Shown here: one piece after another, positions 51,521 to 60,522 of the stretch
Position numbering within the stretch: position 1 is the first letter of the stretch
How the letters are laid out: each line of letters starts with the position of its first letter
NCBI GenBank assembly: GCA_947630285.1
Contig: CANRHD010000009.1
Coordinates: 1 to 64,000, forward strand
DNA from: an uncultured Clostridia bacterium
GTDB lineage: Bacteria > Bacillota > Clostridia > Oscillospirales > Acutalibacteraceae
DNA: 64,000 bases
Direction of reading: 5' to 3'
Position numbers and translations under genes: made by a program
Notes under the pieces: model-generated
Seen by the model: the letters and a program-made list of their open reading frames with translations, nothing else
Told to the model about the DNA's origin: nothing
The model's database searches: none

Positions 51521-52636
51521 ATGACGGGTAAGAATATAGTCGGAATTATTTTTTCAAACGCCTATGACGAGTGCCTGCCCGAGCTTACGGGTCTTCGCAC
51601 CATGGGCTCCATACCCTTTGCCGGCGGATACCGCCTTATTGACTTTTCTCTTTCAAATATGGTTAATGCGGGCATTGAAAAGGTCGGCGTAATTACAAAG
51701 GCGAATTATCAGTCTCTTATGGACCACTTGGGAACAGGCAAGCCCTGGGACCTTTCGAGAAAAACGGGAGGTATGTTCCTCCTGCCGCCGTTTTCAACTG
51801 CGGACGCAAGCAACAACGGGGATAAAATCGCTTCTCTTAAAGGCATAATGGGATTTATAAACCAGTCAAAAGAGGAATATGTTTTGCTCTCGGACTGCAA
51901 CAGCATTTTTAATGTTGATATTGAAAAGCTTATGGAATTTCACGCCGATAAAAATGCGGATATAACCATAGCTTATAAAAACGGCTGTGCCCCTAAGCTC
52001 GGCGATATTATGGTATTGGATACCGACAATTCGGGCAGGGTAACGAATGTTTCGGTGGGCTGGCACAATGAGGAGGCCGTTAATTATTCGCTGAATGTAA
52101 TACTTATGAAGAAATCGCTCATCGAGCGCCTTATGAACGAGGCCATCAGCCAAAACTATAACGATTTTGAAGCGAATATCATTCAGCGCAATGTAAACAA
52201 GCTGAGCATTTTCGGCTATGAGGTTGAGGGCTATGCGGCTGTTATCGACTCTATGAAAACATACTTTAAAATCAGTATGGATTTGCTTGATATTGAAAAC
52301 CGCAGGGAGCTTTTCAACCGTGAAAGACCCGTTTATACAAAAATCAAGGACGATATGCCGGCTACTTACAGAATAGGCTCAAAGGTAAACAATTCGCTTA
52401 TTGCAAACGGCTGTATTATCGAGGGCGAGGTCGAAAACTCAATAGTCTTCAGGGGCGTAAGGATAGGCAAGAACGCAGTTGTAAGGAACTCCATTATTAT
52501 GCCTGAGAGCTATGTGGCTACGGGCGCTTCCCTCAATTACACCATTATTGATAAAAACTCGGCAGTTACGCCGTATAAGACATTGTCGGGAGCCGATAAT
52601 TATCCTATCTATGTAGGCAAAGGTATTATGATTTAA
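51521..52636 (+). CDS. glgD: Glucose-1-phosphate adenylyltransferase regulatory subunit
   Basis: 371 residues, homologous to GlgC, but the N-terminal nucleotide motif is lost: the region reads GIIFSNAYDECLPELTGLRT, with no GGxGxRL. LSDCN replaces the SGDH segment. This is the GlgD type, which raises GlgC activity in a heterotetramer. The start ATG is one base after the glgC stop, consistent with coupled 1:1 expression. Confidence 0.93.
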   Translation: MTGKNIVGIIFSNAYDECLPELTGLRTMGSIPFAGGYRLIDFSLSNMVNAGIEKVGVITKANYQSLMDHLGTGKPWDLSRKTGGMFLLPPFSTADASNNGDKIASLKGIMGFINQSKEEYVLLSDCNSIFNVDIEKLMEFHADKNADITIAYKNGCAPKLGDIMVLDTDNSGRVTNVSVGWHNEEAVNYSLNVILMKKSLIERLMNEAISQNYNDFEANIIQRNVNKLSIFGYEVEGYAAVIDSMKTYFKISMDLLDIENRRELFNRERPVYTKIKDDMPATYRIGSKVNNSLIANGCIIEGEVENSIVFRGVRIGKNAVVRNSIIMPESYVATGASLNYTIIDKNSAVTPYKTLSGADNYPIYVGKGIMI

Positions 52637-52679
52637 AATTTACTCTGATTTTTCACAGATAATTACGGAGGCTTTATAT

Positions 52680-54104
52680 ATGAAAGTTTTATATGCAGCA
52701 AGCGAAGCGTTACCCTTTATGGCGTCGGGCGGACTCGGAGATGTTGCCGGCTCATTGCCGCAGGCTCTTCGCAAAAGGCTTATAGGCGCAAGGGTAGTAA
52801 TGCCTATGTACGATACCATTAAGCAGGAACTAAAGGACAAAATGACCTTTGTTACAAGCTTTACCGTTCCCGTTGCCTGGAGAAGGCAGTATTGCGGAGT
52901 TTTTGAAGCGAAGCATAACGGCGTTATTTATTATCTTTTGGATAATCAGTATTACTTTAAGCGTGACGGTATTTACGGCTACTATGACGACGCCGAGAGA
53001 TTTGCCTTTTTCTCAAGGGCCGTACTTGAAATGATACAGTATATAGATTTTAAACCCGATATAATCCATTGTAACGATTGGCAGACGGCGCTCGTACCCG
53101 TATATTACAGCACCATGTATGCAAATTCGCCCGGATACGAAAACATAAAGACGGTGTTTACAATTCATAATATTCAGTATCAGGGCATTTACGGAATGGA
53201 GATTATACCCGAGGTTATAGGTATTCCTCCGCAGGCAACAAGCGTTATAGAATATGACGGCGATGTAAACTTTATGAAGGGTGCGGTTGAAACCGCTAAC
53301 AGGGTAACTACCGTCAGCCCGTCATATGCAAGCGAAATACTCGACCCCTGGTATTCGCACGGGCTTGATACAATTTTAAACGAGAGAAGATGGAAGCTTT
53401 CGGGAATACTCAACGGCATAGATGTTGAGCTGTATAACCCCGAAACGGACCCCGATATATTTTACCCTTATTCGGCGGACGACTTTAAGGATAAGGCCAA
53501 AAACAAGAAAAAATTGCAGGAGCTTGTCGGGCTTCCCCAAAAGGCCGACACACCTGTTATCGGCATAGTTTCAAGGCTTGTTTCACACAAGGGGCTTGAC
53601 CTTGTAAAGGCGGTTTTGGAGGAGCTTATCCAAACCACCGATGTCCAGATAGTCGTTTTGGGCTCGGGAGACTGGCAGTATGAGGACTTCTTTAAGCAGA
53701 TGGCAGGCAGGTATCCCGAACAGCTTTCGCTTACGCTCGGATTTAAGCCGTCGCTTTCAAAGAAAATTTATGCCGGAAGCGATATGTTCCTTATGCCGTC
53801 AAAATCAGAGCCGTGCGGACTTTCCCAGATGATAGCCCTGCGCTACGGCTCGATACCGATAGTGCGTGAAACGGGCGGCCTTCGTGACAGCATTAAGGAC
53901 TCGGGCGACAACGAGGGCAACGGCTTTACCTTTGCCAATTACAACGCCCACGAAATGCTCCATACAATCCGCCGTGCCATTGAGGGCTACGGCAACAAAG
54001 AGGGCTGGAGCATACTTGTTAAAAGGGCTATGGAGTGCGACTACTCCTGGGGCAAATCCGCTAACGAGTACATTAAGCTGTATAGGGCGCTTTTAAAGGA
54101 ATAA
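52680..54104 (+). CDS. glgA: Glycogen synthase (ADP-glucose type, GT5)
   Basis: 474 residues. N-terminal KVLYAASEALPFMASGGLGD with the ADP-glucose binding Lys replaced in sequence by M in the usual KTGGLGDV position (here MASGGLGDV), HCNDWQTALVPVY, TVFTIHNIQYQG, and the C-terminal MPSKSEPCGLSQMIALRYGS. Extends alpha-1,4 glucan from ADP-glucose. Last gene of the operon. The K-to-S/A change next to GGLGD is common in some Firmicutes homologues as far as I recall, but deserves checking. Confidence 0.94.
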   Translation: MKVLYAASEALPFMASGGLGDVAGSLPQALRKRLIGARVVMPMYDTIKQELKDKMTFVTSFTVPVAWRRQYCGVFEAKHNGVIYYLLDNQYYFKRDGIYGYYDDAERFAFFSRAVLEMIQYIDFKPDIIHCNDWQTALVPVYYSTMYANSPGYENIKTVFTIHNIQYQGIYGMEIIPEVIGIPPQATSVIEYDGDVNFMKGAVETANRVTTVSPSYASEILDPWYSHGLDTILNERRWKLSGILNGIDVELYNPETDPDIFYPYSADDFKDKAKNKKKLQELVGLPQKADTPVIGIVSRLVSHKGLDLVKAVLEELIQTTDVQIVVLGSGDWQYEDFFKQMAGRYPEQLSLTLGFKPSLSKKIYAGSDMFLMPSKSEPCGLSQMIALRYGSIPIVRETGGLRDSIKDSGDNEGNGFTFANYNAHEMLHTIRRAIEGYGNKEGWSILVKRAMECDYSWGKSANEYIKLYRALLKE

Positions 54105-54130
54105 AGAACAATTTAAAATACGGTTTTTTC

Positions 54131-54162
54131 AGGCTCTCCTCACCTTAGGAGAGCCTTAGTTT
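54131..54162 (+). terminator. Terminator of the glycogen operon
   Basis: AGGCTCTCCT and AGGAGAGCCT pair perfectly around CACCTT; the T-tract is weak (TAGTTTAT). Confidence 0.7.
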
Positions 54163-54219
54163 ATATAAAACTTAAATATTAAAAGTTTTTGTCCGTCTTT
54201 TTCATACCGTCGCTTTTTA

Positions 54220-54247
54220 TTGACAAATTCAGATATTCATATATAAT
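54220..54247 (+). promoter_or_regulatory. Promoter of queT
   Basis: TTGACA (54220-54225) and TATAAT (54242-54247) with a 16-base spacer. The region before it (about 54178-54206) holds a remnant of the interspersed repeat start, AAAAGTTTTTGTCCGTCTTT. Confidence 0.7.
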
Positions 54248-54267
54248 ATATATGCTTCAAAAATACA

Positions 54268-54341
54268 GACAATTTGCTCTTGAAGCGGTCAGTTCGTAAC
54301 CATCCTGACCGGCGCATACTGCGCCAATCAAAACTAAGGAG
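54268..54341 (+). promoter_or_regulatory. preQ1-type riboswitch upstream of queT (class III suspected)
   Basis: The leader has a GGTCAG...CTGACC stem with a CA-rich loop (about 54286-54310), a second GGCGCATACTGCGCC hairpin (54311-54325), then an A-rich stretch running into the ribosome site (CAAAACTAAGGAG). The gene is a queuosine-precursor transporter, the usual preQ1 target, and class III examples are reported mainly from this bacterial family. The class is inferred from context; I have not aligned it to a covariance model. Confidence 0.6.
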
Positions 54342-54350
54342 AAACAGAAT

Positions 54351-54866
54351 ATGAAAAAGTCGAATGTCAACACTCTTGTGCTCGGCGCATTTATCGCCGC
54401 ACTCTACGCCGCTCTGACCTATGCCGCGTCCCTTGCCGGGCTCGCCTACGGTCAGGTGCAGTTCCGATTTTCGGAGGCGCTTACCGTTCTCGCCGCCCTG
54501 ACCCCTGCGGCAATACCCGGGCTTACAATAGGCTGCTTTTTAGGCAACCTCGGCAGTCCCTACGGTATGGTCGATATTGTATGCGGAACTCTGGCGACCT
54601 TAATCGCCGCCGTGCTGTCGTATTTGACAAGGAATGTAAAGCTAAAGGGCATACCGGTGCTGGCGCCGCTCTTCCCGGTAATTTCAAACGCCGTAATAGT
54701 GGGCCTTGAAATAACTGCGTTTTTGCCGGAGGGTATAAGCCTTTACGCCTTTTTGATAAACGCCCTCTGGGTCGGAATAGGGGAGCTTGTTGTGTGCTAT
54801 GCGGGAGGTATTCCGCTTTTGATAGCCATACAAAAAACCGGGCTTAAAAAATACTTTAACTTTTAA
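54351..54866 (+). CDS. queT: Queuosine precursor (preQ1) ECF transporter S component
   Basis: 171 residues, about five hydrophobic helices (LVLGAFIAALYAALTYAASL; YGQVQFRFSEALTVLAALTP; FPVISNAVIVGLEITAFLP). The QVQFRFSEAL and GCFLGNLGSPYG motifs are those of QueT (COG4708). Works with a shared ECF energizing module encoded elsewhere. Starts after AAGGAGA at the end of the predicted riboswitch, which probably controls translation. Confidence 0.9.
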   Translation: MKKSNVNTLVLGAFIAALYAALTYAASLAGLAYGQVQFRFSEALTVLAALTPAAIPGLTIGCFLGNLGSPYGMVDIVCGTLATLIAAVLSYLTRNVKLKGIPVLAPLFPVISNAVIVGLEITAFLPEGISLYAFLINALWVGIGELVVCYAGGIPLLIAIQKTGLKKYFNF

Positions 54867-54924
54867 ATAAGGATTGAACAACACCGCCCTTTTATGGTAG
54901 AATAAAAAATAGGGTGGTGTTTTT

Positions 54925-55611
54925 ATGTCTAAAATTATTGTAGCCGACGACGAACAGCTTATAAGAAAGCTTTTAGGCGATTTTTTGAGAAAAGAAAACC
55001 ATACCGTGCTTGAGGCGGAGGACGGCGAAAAGGCCATTGAGCTTTTTAAGAAAAATCCCGATACGGGCCTTTTAATTCTTGACATAATGATGCCGGAGAT
55101 AGACGGCTGGGAAGTTTGCAGGAAAATAAGGAGAATTTCCGATGTGCCTGTTATGATGCTAACCGCAAGGAGCCAGGATTTTGATCAGATAACAGGCTTT
55201 GAGGCAGGTGCGGACGACTATGTTACAAAGCCTTTTTCACCGGCGGTAATAGTAAAAAGGGTAGAGGCTCTGCTCAGGCGAAAATCGGCAAACCGTGCTG
55301 AAAACAGCAATAATTATTGGGGACTTGCCATTGACCCGTCCGCACATGAAATAAGAATTGACGGCAAAGAAGTGGAGCTGACCTTAAAGGAGTTTAAAAT
55401 CCTTGAGATGCTTCTGTCCTCTGTCGGCAGGGCGTACAGCCGTGAACAGCTTCTTGACAGCGTGTGGGGCTTTGATTATTTCGGCGATACAAGAACCGTT
55501 GACTCCCATGTGGCAAGGCTTCGCACAAAGTTAGGCAGTTGGGGAGAGTCGCATTTAAAAACGGTTTACGGCGTGGGATATAAAATTCAGGAGAAGCTGA
55601 ATGAAGAATAA
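54925..55611 (+). CDS. Response regulator, OmpR/PhoB family
   Basis: 228 residues: receiver domain with acidic pair ADDEQ, phosphoacceptor Asp in LLILDIMMPEIDG (about 53), Thr in MMLTARS and Lys in YVTKPF; then a winged-helix DNA-binding domain (LTLKEFKILEMLLSSVGRAY; TRTVDSHVARLRTKLG). It overlaps the kinase gene by 11 bases. Target genes unknown. Confidence 0.95.
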   Translation: MSKIIVADDEQLIRKLLGDFLRKENHTVLEAEDGEKAIELFKKNPDTGLLILDIMMPEIDGWEVCRKIRRISDVPVMMLTARSQDFDQITGFEAGADDYVTKPFSPAVIVKRVEALLRRKSANRAENSNNYWGLAIDPSAHEIRIDGKEVELTLKEFKILEMLLSSVGRAYSREQLLDSVWGFDYFGDTRTVDSHVARLRTKLGSWGESHLKTVYGVGYKIQEKLNEE

Positions 55612-57055
55612 GCAGGGCAAAAAGTATATAAGCATAAGGTCCAGACTTTTTCTTGAGGTCGGGGCTGTTATACTTGTTGCCGTAACGGTTATACTTTCAT
55701 TAAACAACTTTATTTTGCCTGCCTTTTATGTTTACAACGAAAGGCGGAATATGAAAAGCGTTTGCGGCGAGATCGACGACTTCCTTTCAACCGGGGCGGA
55801 CGCAACGCAGTATGTATCCCAGCAGGAAAAGAACAACAGCTTTTCAATAGATATTTACGGCGAGGACGGCACGCCCGTATATATCGGGACAGATGATATT
55901 TTTTCTTCGGGCGGTAAGGTAACCGTTTCGCACAGAAAGGATTATGACGACGGCTCTTTTTACGAAACGCAGACAAATTTAAGCAGTGAAAAGCAGTACA
56001 TCGTTTACGGCACCGTACTAAGTTCGGGCGGCGAAATAGAAATGTTCAGCAGTAAGGATTATATCGACACTACCTCGCATACCGTGGTGTTTATTGCGAA
56101 CACGATAAGCGTTACCGCTCTGCTGTTGGCGCTCGTGTTTATATTCTTTTACACAGGCAGGTTTACAAAGCCCCTGATAGCGATGAGTAAAATTACAGGC
56201 AAAATGGCGGAAATGGATTTTACCGAGAAGTGCGAATTAAACGGCAGGAACGATGAAATTTCCGTCCTGTCGTCAAGTATAAATTATCTTTCCGATTCCC
56301 TTAACTCCACGCTGAAGGACTTAAACCAAAAAAACGAAAAGCTGAAGGACGATATTGAAAAGGAAAAAAATCTCGAAAAAATCAGAAAAGATTTTATTTC
56401 AAATGTTTCGCATGAGCTTAAAACGCCCATTTCAATTATCAGGGGATATTCCGAGGGTGCGGTTATGATGCTTGACAGCGGCGACGAGGAGGCCGCCAAG
56501 TCCTACTGCGATGTCATTGTCACCGAGACGGAAAAAATGAATGCGCTTGTGCTTGAACTGCTGGAGCTTTCAAAGTACGAATCGGGCAACATTGAAATTA
56601 GCAGGGAAAAATTCGATATTTACAATATGATAAGCGAATATGCGCTCGGTGCGGAAATAAAGTTTAGGGAAAATTCCATAACCTTTGAAAACAATGTTCA
56701 AAAGGGCATAGAGGGCGTAGGCGATACGATAAAGCTTGAGATGATAGTAAACAACTACATTTCAAACGCCGTTTCGCACGCCGGAGGGGAGAAGCTTATC
56801 AGGGTCGGCAGTGAGGAGCTGTCCGATTGCTACAGGATAAGCGTGTTTAACACCGGCGAAAACATCTCGGAGGAAGAAAAGGACAAAATATGGATAAGCT
56901 TTTACCGTGCGGATAAATCCCGTTCGAGAAGCGAGGGACGCTTCGGGCTGGGGCTTTCCATAGTTTCCGCCATACAAAAGCTCCATAAACGGGATTACGG
57001 CGTTTATAACACCCCGGACGGCGTTTGCTTTTGGTTCGATATAGAAAAGGCTTGA
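55601..57055 (+). CDS. Sensor histidine kinase
   Basis: 484 residues. Two membrane helices (VGAVILVAVTVILSLNNFI and TISVTALLLALVFIFFY) enclose a ~120-residue extracytoplasmic sensor, then HAMP and a coiled coil, the phosphoacceptor box FISNVSHELKTPISIIRGYS, N-box NYISNAVSHAG, and G-box GLGLSIV. Partner of the preceding response regulator. The ligand is unknown; domain order resembles VanS/PhoR-type kinases. Confidence 0.94.
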   Translation: MKNKQGKKYISIRSRLFLEVGAVILVAVTVILSLNNFILPAFYVYNERRNMKSVCGEIDDFLSTGADATQYVSQQEKNNSFSIDIYGEDGTPVYIGTDDIFSSGGKVTVSHRKDYDDGSFYETQTNLSSEKQYIVYGTVLSSGGEIEMFSSKDYIDTTSHTVVFIANTISVTALLLALVFIFFYTGRFTKPLIAMSKITGKMAEMDFTEKCELNGRNDEISVLSSSINYLSDSLNSTLKDLNQKNEKLKDDIEKEKNLEKIRKDFISNVSHELKTPISIIRGYSEGAVMMLDSGDEEAAKSYCDVIVTETEKMNALVLELLELSKYESGNIEISREKFDIYNMISEYALGAEIKFRENSITFENNVQKGIEGVGDTIKLEMIVNNYISNAVSHAGGEKLIRVGSEELSDCYRISVFNTGENISEEEKDKIWISFYRADKSRSRSEGRFGLGLSIVSAIQKLHKRDYGVYNTPDGVCFWFDIEKA

Positions 57056-57095
57056 CGATATAATCTTGCAGAGATTGACATAAAGCAGAGGAAAA

Positions 57096-57116
57096 CCCAA
57101 AAGTGCGCTTTTGGGG
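57096..57116 (+). other. Hairpin after the histidine kinase gene
   Basis: CCCAAAAG and CTTTTGGG pair around TGCG; no T-tract follows, so termination is uncertain. Confidence 0.4.
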
Positions 57117-57212
57117 TGTAAAATGTGCGCCGGGTTAATAGCGGTAGATTTATTGATGATTTTGTAGTTTGATTTATTAAACCTGCGTGTTTTCCCACCA
57201 CATCATAAATAA

Positions 57213-57254
57213 AACGACGGCATAAAAAGCGTTTTTGCTTTTAGTGCCGTCGTT
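57213..57254 (+). terminator. Possible terminator hairpin between convergent genes
   Basis: AACGACGGCA and TGCCGTCGTT pair perfectly, with an inner AAAAGC/GCTTTT stem. A further hairpin CCGTTA...TAACGG followed by TTTTTT lies at 57284-57306 and is the better plus-strand terminator. Confidence 0.6.
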
Positions 57255-57308
57255 AAATATTTATTTCGTATTAATTGCTGTTGCCGTTATCGGGTAACGG
57301 TTTTTTGC

Positions 57309-57866
57309 TTATTTTTGAAAGTCATAGCTCTCGATAATGGACTCAACTTCCTTTGCGACAACCTTAAAAATTTCGGAGCCGAGCTTTTCAAACTCCTCAT
57401 CTGCGCCCTTTCCGCAAACCATGGCAAAGGTTTTGCCGACAGCGGAAATAAAATCTTCCTTTTTAATTGCAAGGTAATAAAAGCTGTACTCTACAGCGTC
57501 CGAAAACTCCTCGTAAAATGCGCCGGCATTTTTGATTATGCTGTCGTAAATCGTGTTTGTCGCCGTGTTTTTTAACAGGGCGTTGGGAAGTAACCTGTTA
57601 ATACAGTACTCGGCGGTGAAAAACATAAGTATTTTGATTTGGAAGATTATTTTTTCGGAATAGTTGAGCGGACCGACCTCTTCCTCAAGAGAACAGCGCA
57701 AATTTTCCGTATCAAGGAACCTCGCCGAAAGCTCTTTTCCCAAATCCTTAGCCTTCTGCGTGTTGCCGTTTGAACGCTGTGTATTCATTTCGGAAATCAA
57801 CGCAATGGTGTCATCTGCTTCGTTTTTTGACTTTCCGACAAAAATTTTAATATCGTTATCTTCCAT
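57309..57866 (-). CDS. Hypothetical protein
   Basis: 185 residues, soluble and mostly helical (DDTIALISEMNTQRSNGNTQ; GPLNYSEKIIFQIKILMFFT; SEIFKVVAKEVESIIESYDF). No motif that I recognise. AGGAGC-type ribosome site (AAAGGAGCAAAAG) before the ATG. It is 21 bases after the PHP gene on the same strand and probably forms an operon with it. Confidence 0.65.
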   Translation of the reverse strand: MEDNDIKIFVGKSKNEADDTIALISEMNTQRSNGNTQKAKDLGKELSARFLDTENLRCSLEEEVGPLNYSEKIIFQIKILMFFTAEYCINRLLPNALLKNTATNTIYDSIIKNAGAFYEEFSDAVEYSFYYLAIKKEDFISAVGKTFAMVCGKGADEEFEKLGSEIFKVVAKEVESIIESYDFQK

Positions 57867-57887
57867 CTTTTGCTCCTTTGGGGGATT

Positions 57888-58775
57888 TTAGACTGCATTG
57901 GTTGCCTGGGCGGCTTTCTGAGCCTTTTTCAAAAGTCTTTTTTGACGGGCCTTGTAGCTTAACAGCTTTGTAACGGCTTCGCCGGGTGCGCCTATGTCGC
58001 CCGGGGAAATACTCCGCATATTGTAAAGGCCGTGGAAATCCGTTCCGCCCGTCATAACAAGCTTATTTTTTGAAGCAAGCTTTTTAAGCTGAGTCTGTTG
58101 CTGTTCGTCGGCGGACGGGTGCCAAACCTCGATACCGTCAAGGCCGTTTTCAATAAGCCTCGGCAAACAGTCAAGGTTGTCTGACGCAATGGGGTGCGCA
58201 AGCACGGCAACGCCGCCGGCGTCGTGGATAGCCGTAATAACCTCGTTAATATCGGGGTATTTGGGCGAAACCAATATATTTTCGTCAGAGTCGGGCGAAA
58301 ACAGCTTGTCGTAAAGCTTGCCGTAAATAGAAGTCGTGTAACCGCACTCCATAAGTGCCTGCATAATGTGCTGTTTATAGATGTTCGTAGACCCTGTAGC
58401 GCATTTAATTATAAATTCCGTTGCGATGTTAAATCGCTTTGCGACCTGAAGCATCATAATGTGCGCCGCCTTTTTCCTTGCCAAAGAATTTCTGTGGCAA
58501 AGTCCCTCAAGCCTGTCGGGCATATCGCTAAGATAGCAAAGCAAATTAACCCTTTTACCGGTTTGCGAGTCCGTAGAAGAAAGCTCAACGCCCGGTATAA
58601 CATTTACGCCGTAGCGTTCGCCTATGATTTTCCCCCTGACCGTACCGGCAAGGCAGTCGTGGTCGGTAATTGCGATGGTTTCAAGACCTCTTTTCTTCGC
58701 CAAGGTAATTAAATCCTCAATTCCGAGAGATCCGTCCGATAATTTTGTATGGCAATGTAAATCTGCGTATGGCAT
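57888..58775 (-). CDS. PHP-domain metal-dependent phosphoesterase
   Basis: 295 residues beginning PYADLHCHTKLSDGSLGIED, with AITDHDCLAGT, a central VIPGVELS, GVAVLAHPIASDN and TGGTDFHGLY: the complete PHP metal-binding set. Relatives hydrolyse nucleoside 3',5'-bisphosphates or short RNA (RNase AM/TrpH group). ATG at 58775 follows AGGAGGAATT. The C-terminal tail is basic (KARQKRLLKKAQKA). Confidence 0.9.
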   Translation of the reverse strand: MPYADLHCHTKLSDGSLGIEDLITLAKKRGLETIAITDHDCLAGTVRGKIIGERYGVNVIPGVELSSTDSQTGKRVNLLCYLSDMPDRLEGLCHRNSLARKKAAHIMMLQVAKRFNIATEFIIKCATGSTNIYKQHIMQALMECGYTTSIYGKLYDKLFSPDSDENILVSPKYPDINEVITAIHDAGGVAVLAHPIASDNLDCLPRLIENGLDGIEVWHPSADEQQQTQLKKLASKNKLVMTGGTDFHGLYNMRSISPGDIGAPGEAVTKLLSYKARQKRLLKKAQKAAQATNAV

Positions 58776-58980
58776 AATTCCTCCTGTGTTTTTCAAACAT
58801 AACCCTAAAAAATATTCAAAATAAGCTTAAAAATTACAAAACTCCTGCAATAATAACATATATTTATTATACTATTCATTTATTACATTTTCAAGTGTTA
58901 TTATTATGTTTTTACGCAGTTTTTCGGGCGTTTTTGTGAAAAGATTTTATCAAGATTGCCCGTTAAGAACAATTTAACAG

Positions 58981-59010
58981 TTGACAAACCCATATAAAAG
59001 TGTGTATAAT
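58981..59010 (+). promoter_or_regulatory. Promoter of tRNA-Thr
   Basis: TTGACA (58981-58986) and TATAAT (59005-59010) with an 18-base spacer. Confidence 0.85.
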
Positions 59011-59035
59011 ATCAAATGCTTGATAGATACGCTGT

Positions 59036-59111
59036 GCTGCTATGGCTCAGGTGGTAGAGCACATCCTTGGTAAGGATGAGGTCGGCAGTTCGAGTCTGCC
59101 TAGCAGCTCCA
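59036..59111 (+). tRNA. tRNA-Thr (anticodon GGT)
   Basis: Acceptor GCTGCTA pairs with TAGCAGC; D arm GGCTCAGGTGGTAGAGCAC; anticodon loop TTGGTAA between ATCC and GGAT; T arm GGCAGTTCGAGTCTGCC; encoded CCA. No tail-derived repeat follows this tRNA. Confidence 0.95.
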
Positions 59112-59155
59112 AAAATCGGTGAGGTAATAAAACGCCTTGCCGATTTTACTTTTTC
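59112..59155 (+). terminator. Terminator of tRNA-Thr
   Basis: AAAATCGG and CCGATTTT pair, with inner AGG/CCT, followed by TACTTTTTC. Confidence 0.75.
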
Positions 59156-59298
59156 AACGATTTTTATGGCAGGTTTTCGGCAAGCAAGAAGTAACGGCGA
59201 AAAGTAAAAATGTATCGTTTTTACCGTACGGAAAGTTTCGGGAGAAAGCTTATTTAAAGCCTTCTCCCTTTAGTTTTGTCTTGTTTTTCGCTTTTAAG

Positions 59299-60471
59299 TC
59301 AATTTTTATTTTTTACCCTTTTCTCAAGCAGGAGCGTTGCGCCGAGCATCAGCATAAAGCAAACGCCCAAATAATACGGGAAAAAGCCAACGCCGAATTT
59401 CTTTGAAAGCAGACCGAAGATGATGGGCGACAGCATTATTGACATATATGCAAAGCCCATTTGAGTGCCGATAATCGACTGCGAAATTGAATTGTCAAAG
59501 TATTTTACGGTAAGCTGCGTCATATTCGGGAACAGCGGCCCGTTGCCGAAGCCGACAAGAAAAAGTCCGACGGTTGCCAAAAAAGTATTTCTTGTTAAAA
59601 GCAAAATAAGTATAGCCGCCAAGGTTATACCCTGGCCTGCGAAAACGACCTTTTCACACGGCAGTTTTTTTACCGCAAAGCCCGATAAAAACCTGCCTAT
59701 GGTCACACCGGCAAAATAAAATGTCACAAGCTTTGCCCCGTATTCGGGCGAGACTCCTTTGGAGTTTACAAGGTAAGTACTGCCCCACACAAGGCAGACG
59801 GCCTCAATGGCGCACGAACCTATGAACACAAGCCATTGTACCCTGACTGCCGAATTTTTAAAAAGCACGGAAAATTTCACGGGCTCGGCGTTTGCAGGCT
59901 CTGCGTCATATTCATCGGACGAGAACCTTTTCCAAAGCGGCAAGGATAAAATCAAAATTACAAGTATTGAAAGCTGTATGTAAAACATTGTGCGGTAGCC
60001 CGAGCGCCACCGCATGCCGTCCTTGATAAAAAGCGACATAAGATACGGGCTCAGAGCCACGCCGACCCCGTAAAAGCAATGCAGGAAGTTCATATGTGAA
60101 GCGTTAAAGTGCTTTGCGACAAAGTTGTTTAACGCAACATCAATCGACCCTGCGCCAAGCCCCTGCGGAACGGCAAAAAGGCACAGCCAAAGCATATTTT
60201 TTGAAAACGAATAGCCGAGAAGCGCTATTACCGTCAGCGCCGTGCTCAGCACCATAACGGGCGCAGTTTTTAATTTTTTAACTACACGCTCGCTTGAAAA
60301 GCTTGAAACTATCGTACCCAACGAGATGATAAGCGAAACTGCGCTCACATCGGAAACATTGGCATTGAACTCGGGGTAAATAGCCGGCCATGCGCTTCCC
60401 AACAGGGAATCGGGTATTCCCAGCCCTATATATGCAATAAAAATAACTGTCAATAAAGCGGTTGTCGCCAT
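59299..60471 (-). CDS. MFS transporter (sugar/FucP-like or unknown substrate)
   Basis: 390 residues, about 12 membrane helices (LLTVIFIAYIGLGIPDSLLG; GAGSIDVALNNFVAKHF; FLHCFYGVGVALSPYLM; ATVGLFLVGFGNGPLFPNMT). The GIPDSLLGSAWP and HxxYGxG segments occur in the FucP/FKJL-like MFS group. AAAGGA precedes the ATG. Substrate cannot be told. It follows the reductase-like gene on the same strand by 51 bases. Confidence 0.85.
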   Translation of the reverse strand: MATTALLTVIFIAYIGLGIPDSLLGSAWPAIYPEFNANVSDVSAVSLIISLGTIVSSFSSERVVKKLKTAPVMVLSTALTVIALLGYSFSKNMLWLCLFAVPQGLGAGSIDVALNNFVAKHFNASHMNFLHCFYGVGVALSPYLMSLFIKDGMRWRSGYRTMFYIQLSILVILILSLPLWKRFSSDEYDAEPANAEPVKFSVLFKNSAVRVQWLVFIGSCAIEAVCLVWGSTYLVNSKGVSPEYGAKLVTFYFAGVTIGRFLSGFAVKKLPCEKVVFAGQGITLAAILILLLTRNTFLATVGLFLVGFGNGPLFPNMTQLTVKYFDNSISQSIIGTQMGFAYMSIMLSPIIFGLLSKKFGVGFFPYYLGVCFMLMLGATLLLEKRVKNKN

Positions 60472-60522
60472 AACTGTGTCCTTTCACGGCTATAAGCGTT
60501 AAACATTCGGAGCCGATAAAAA

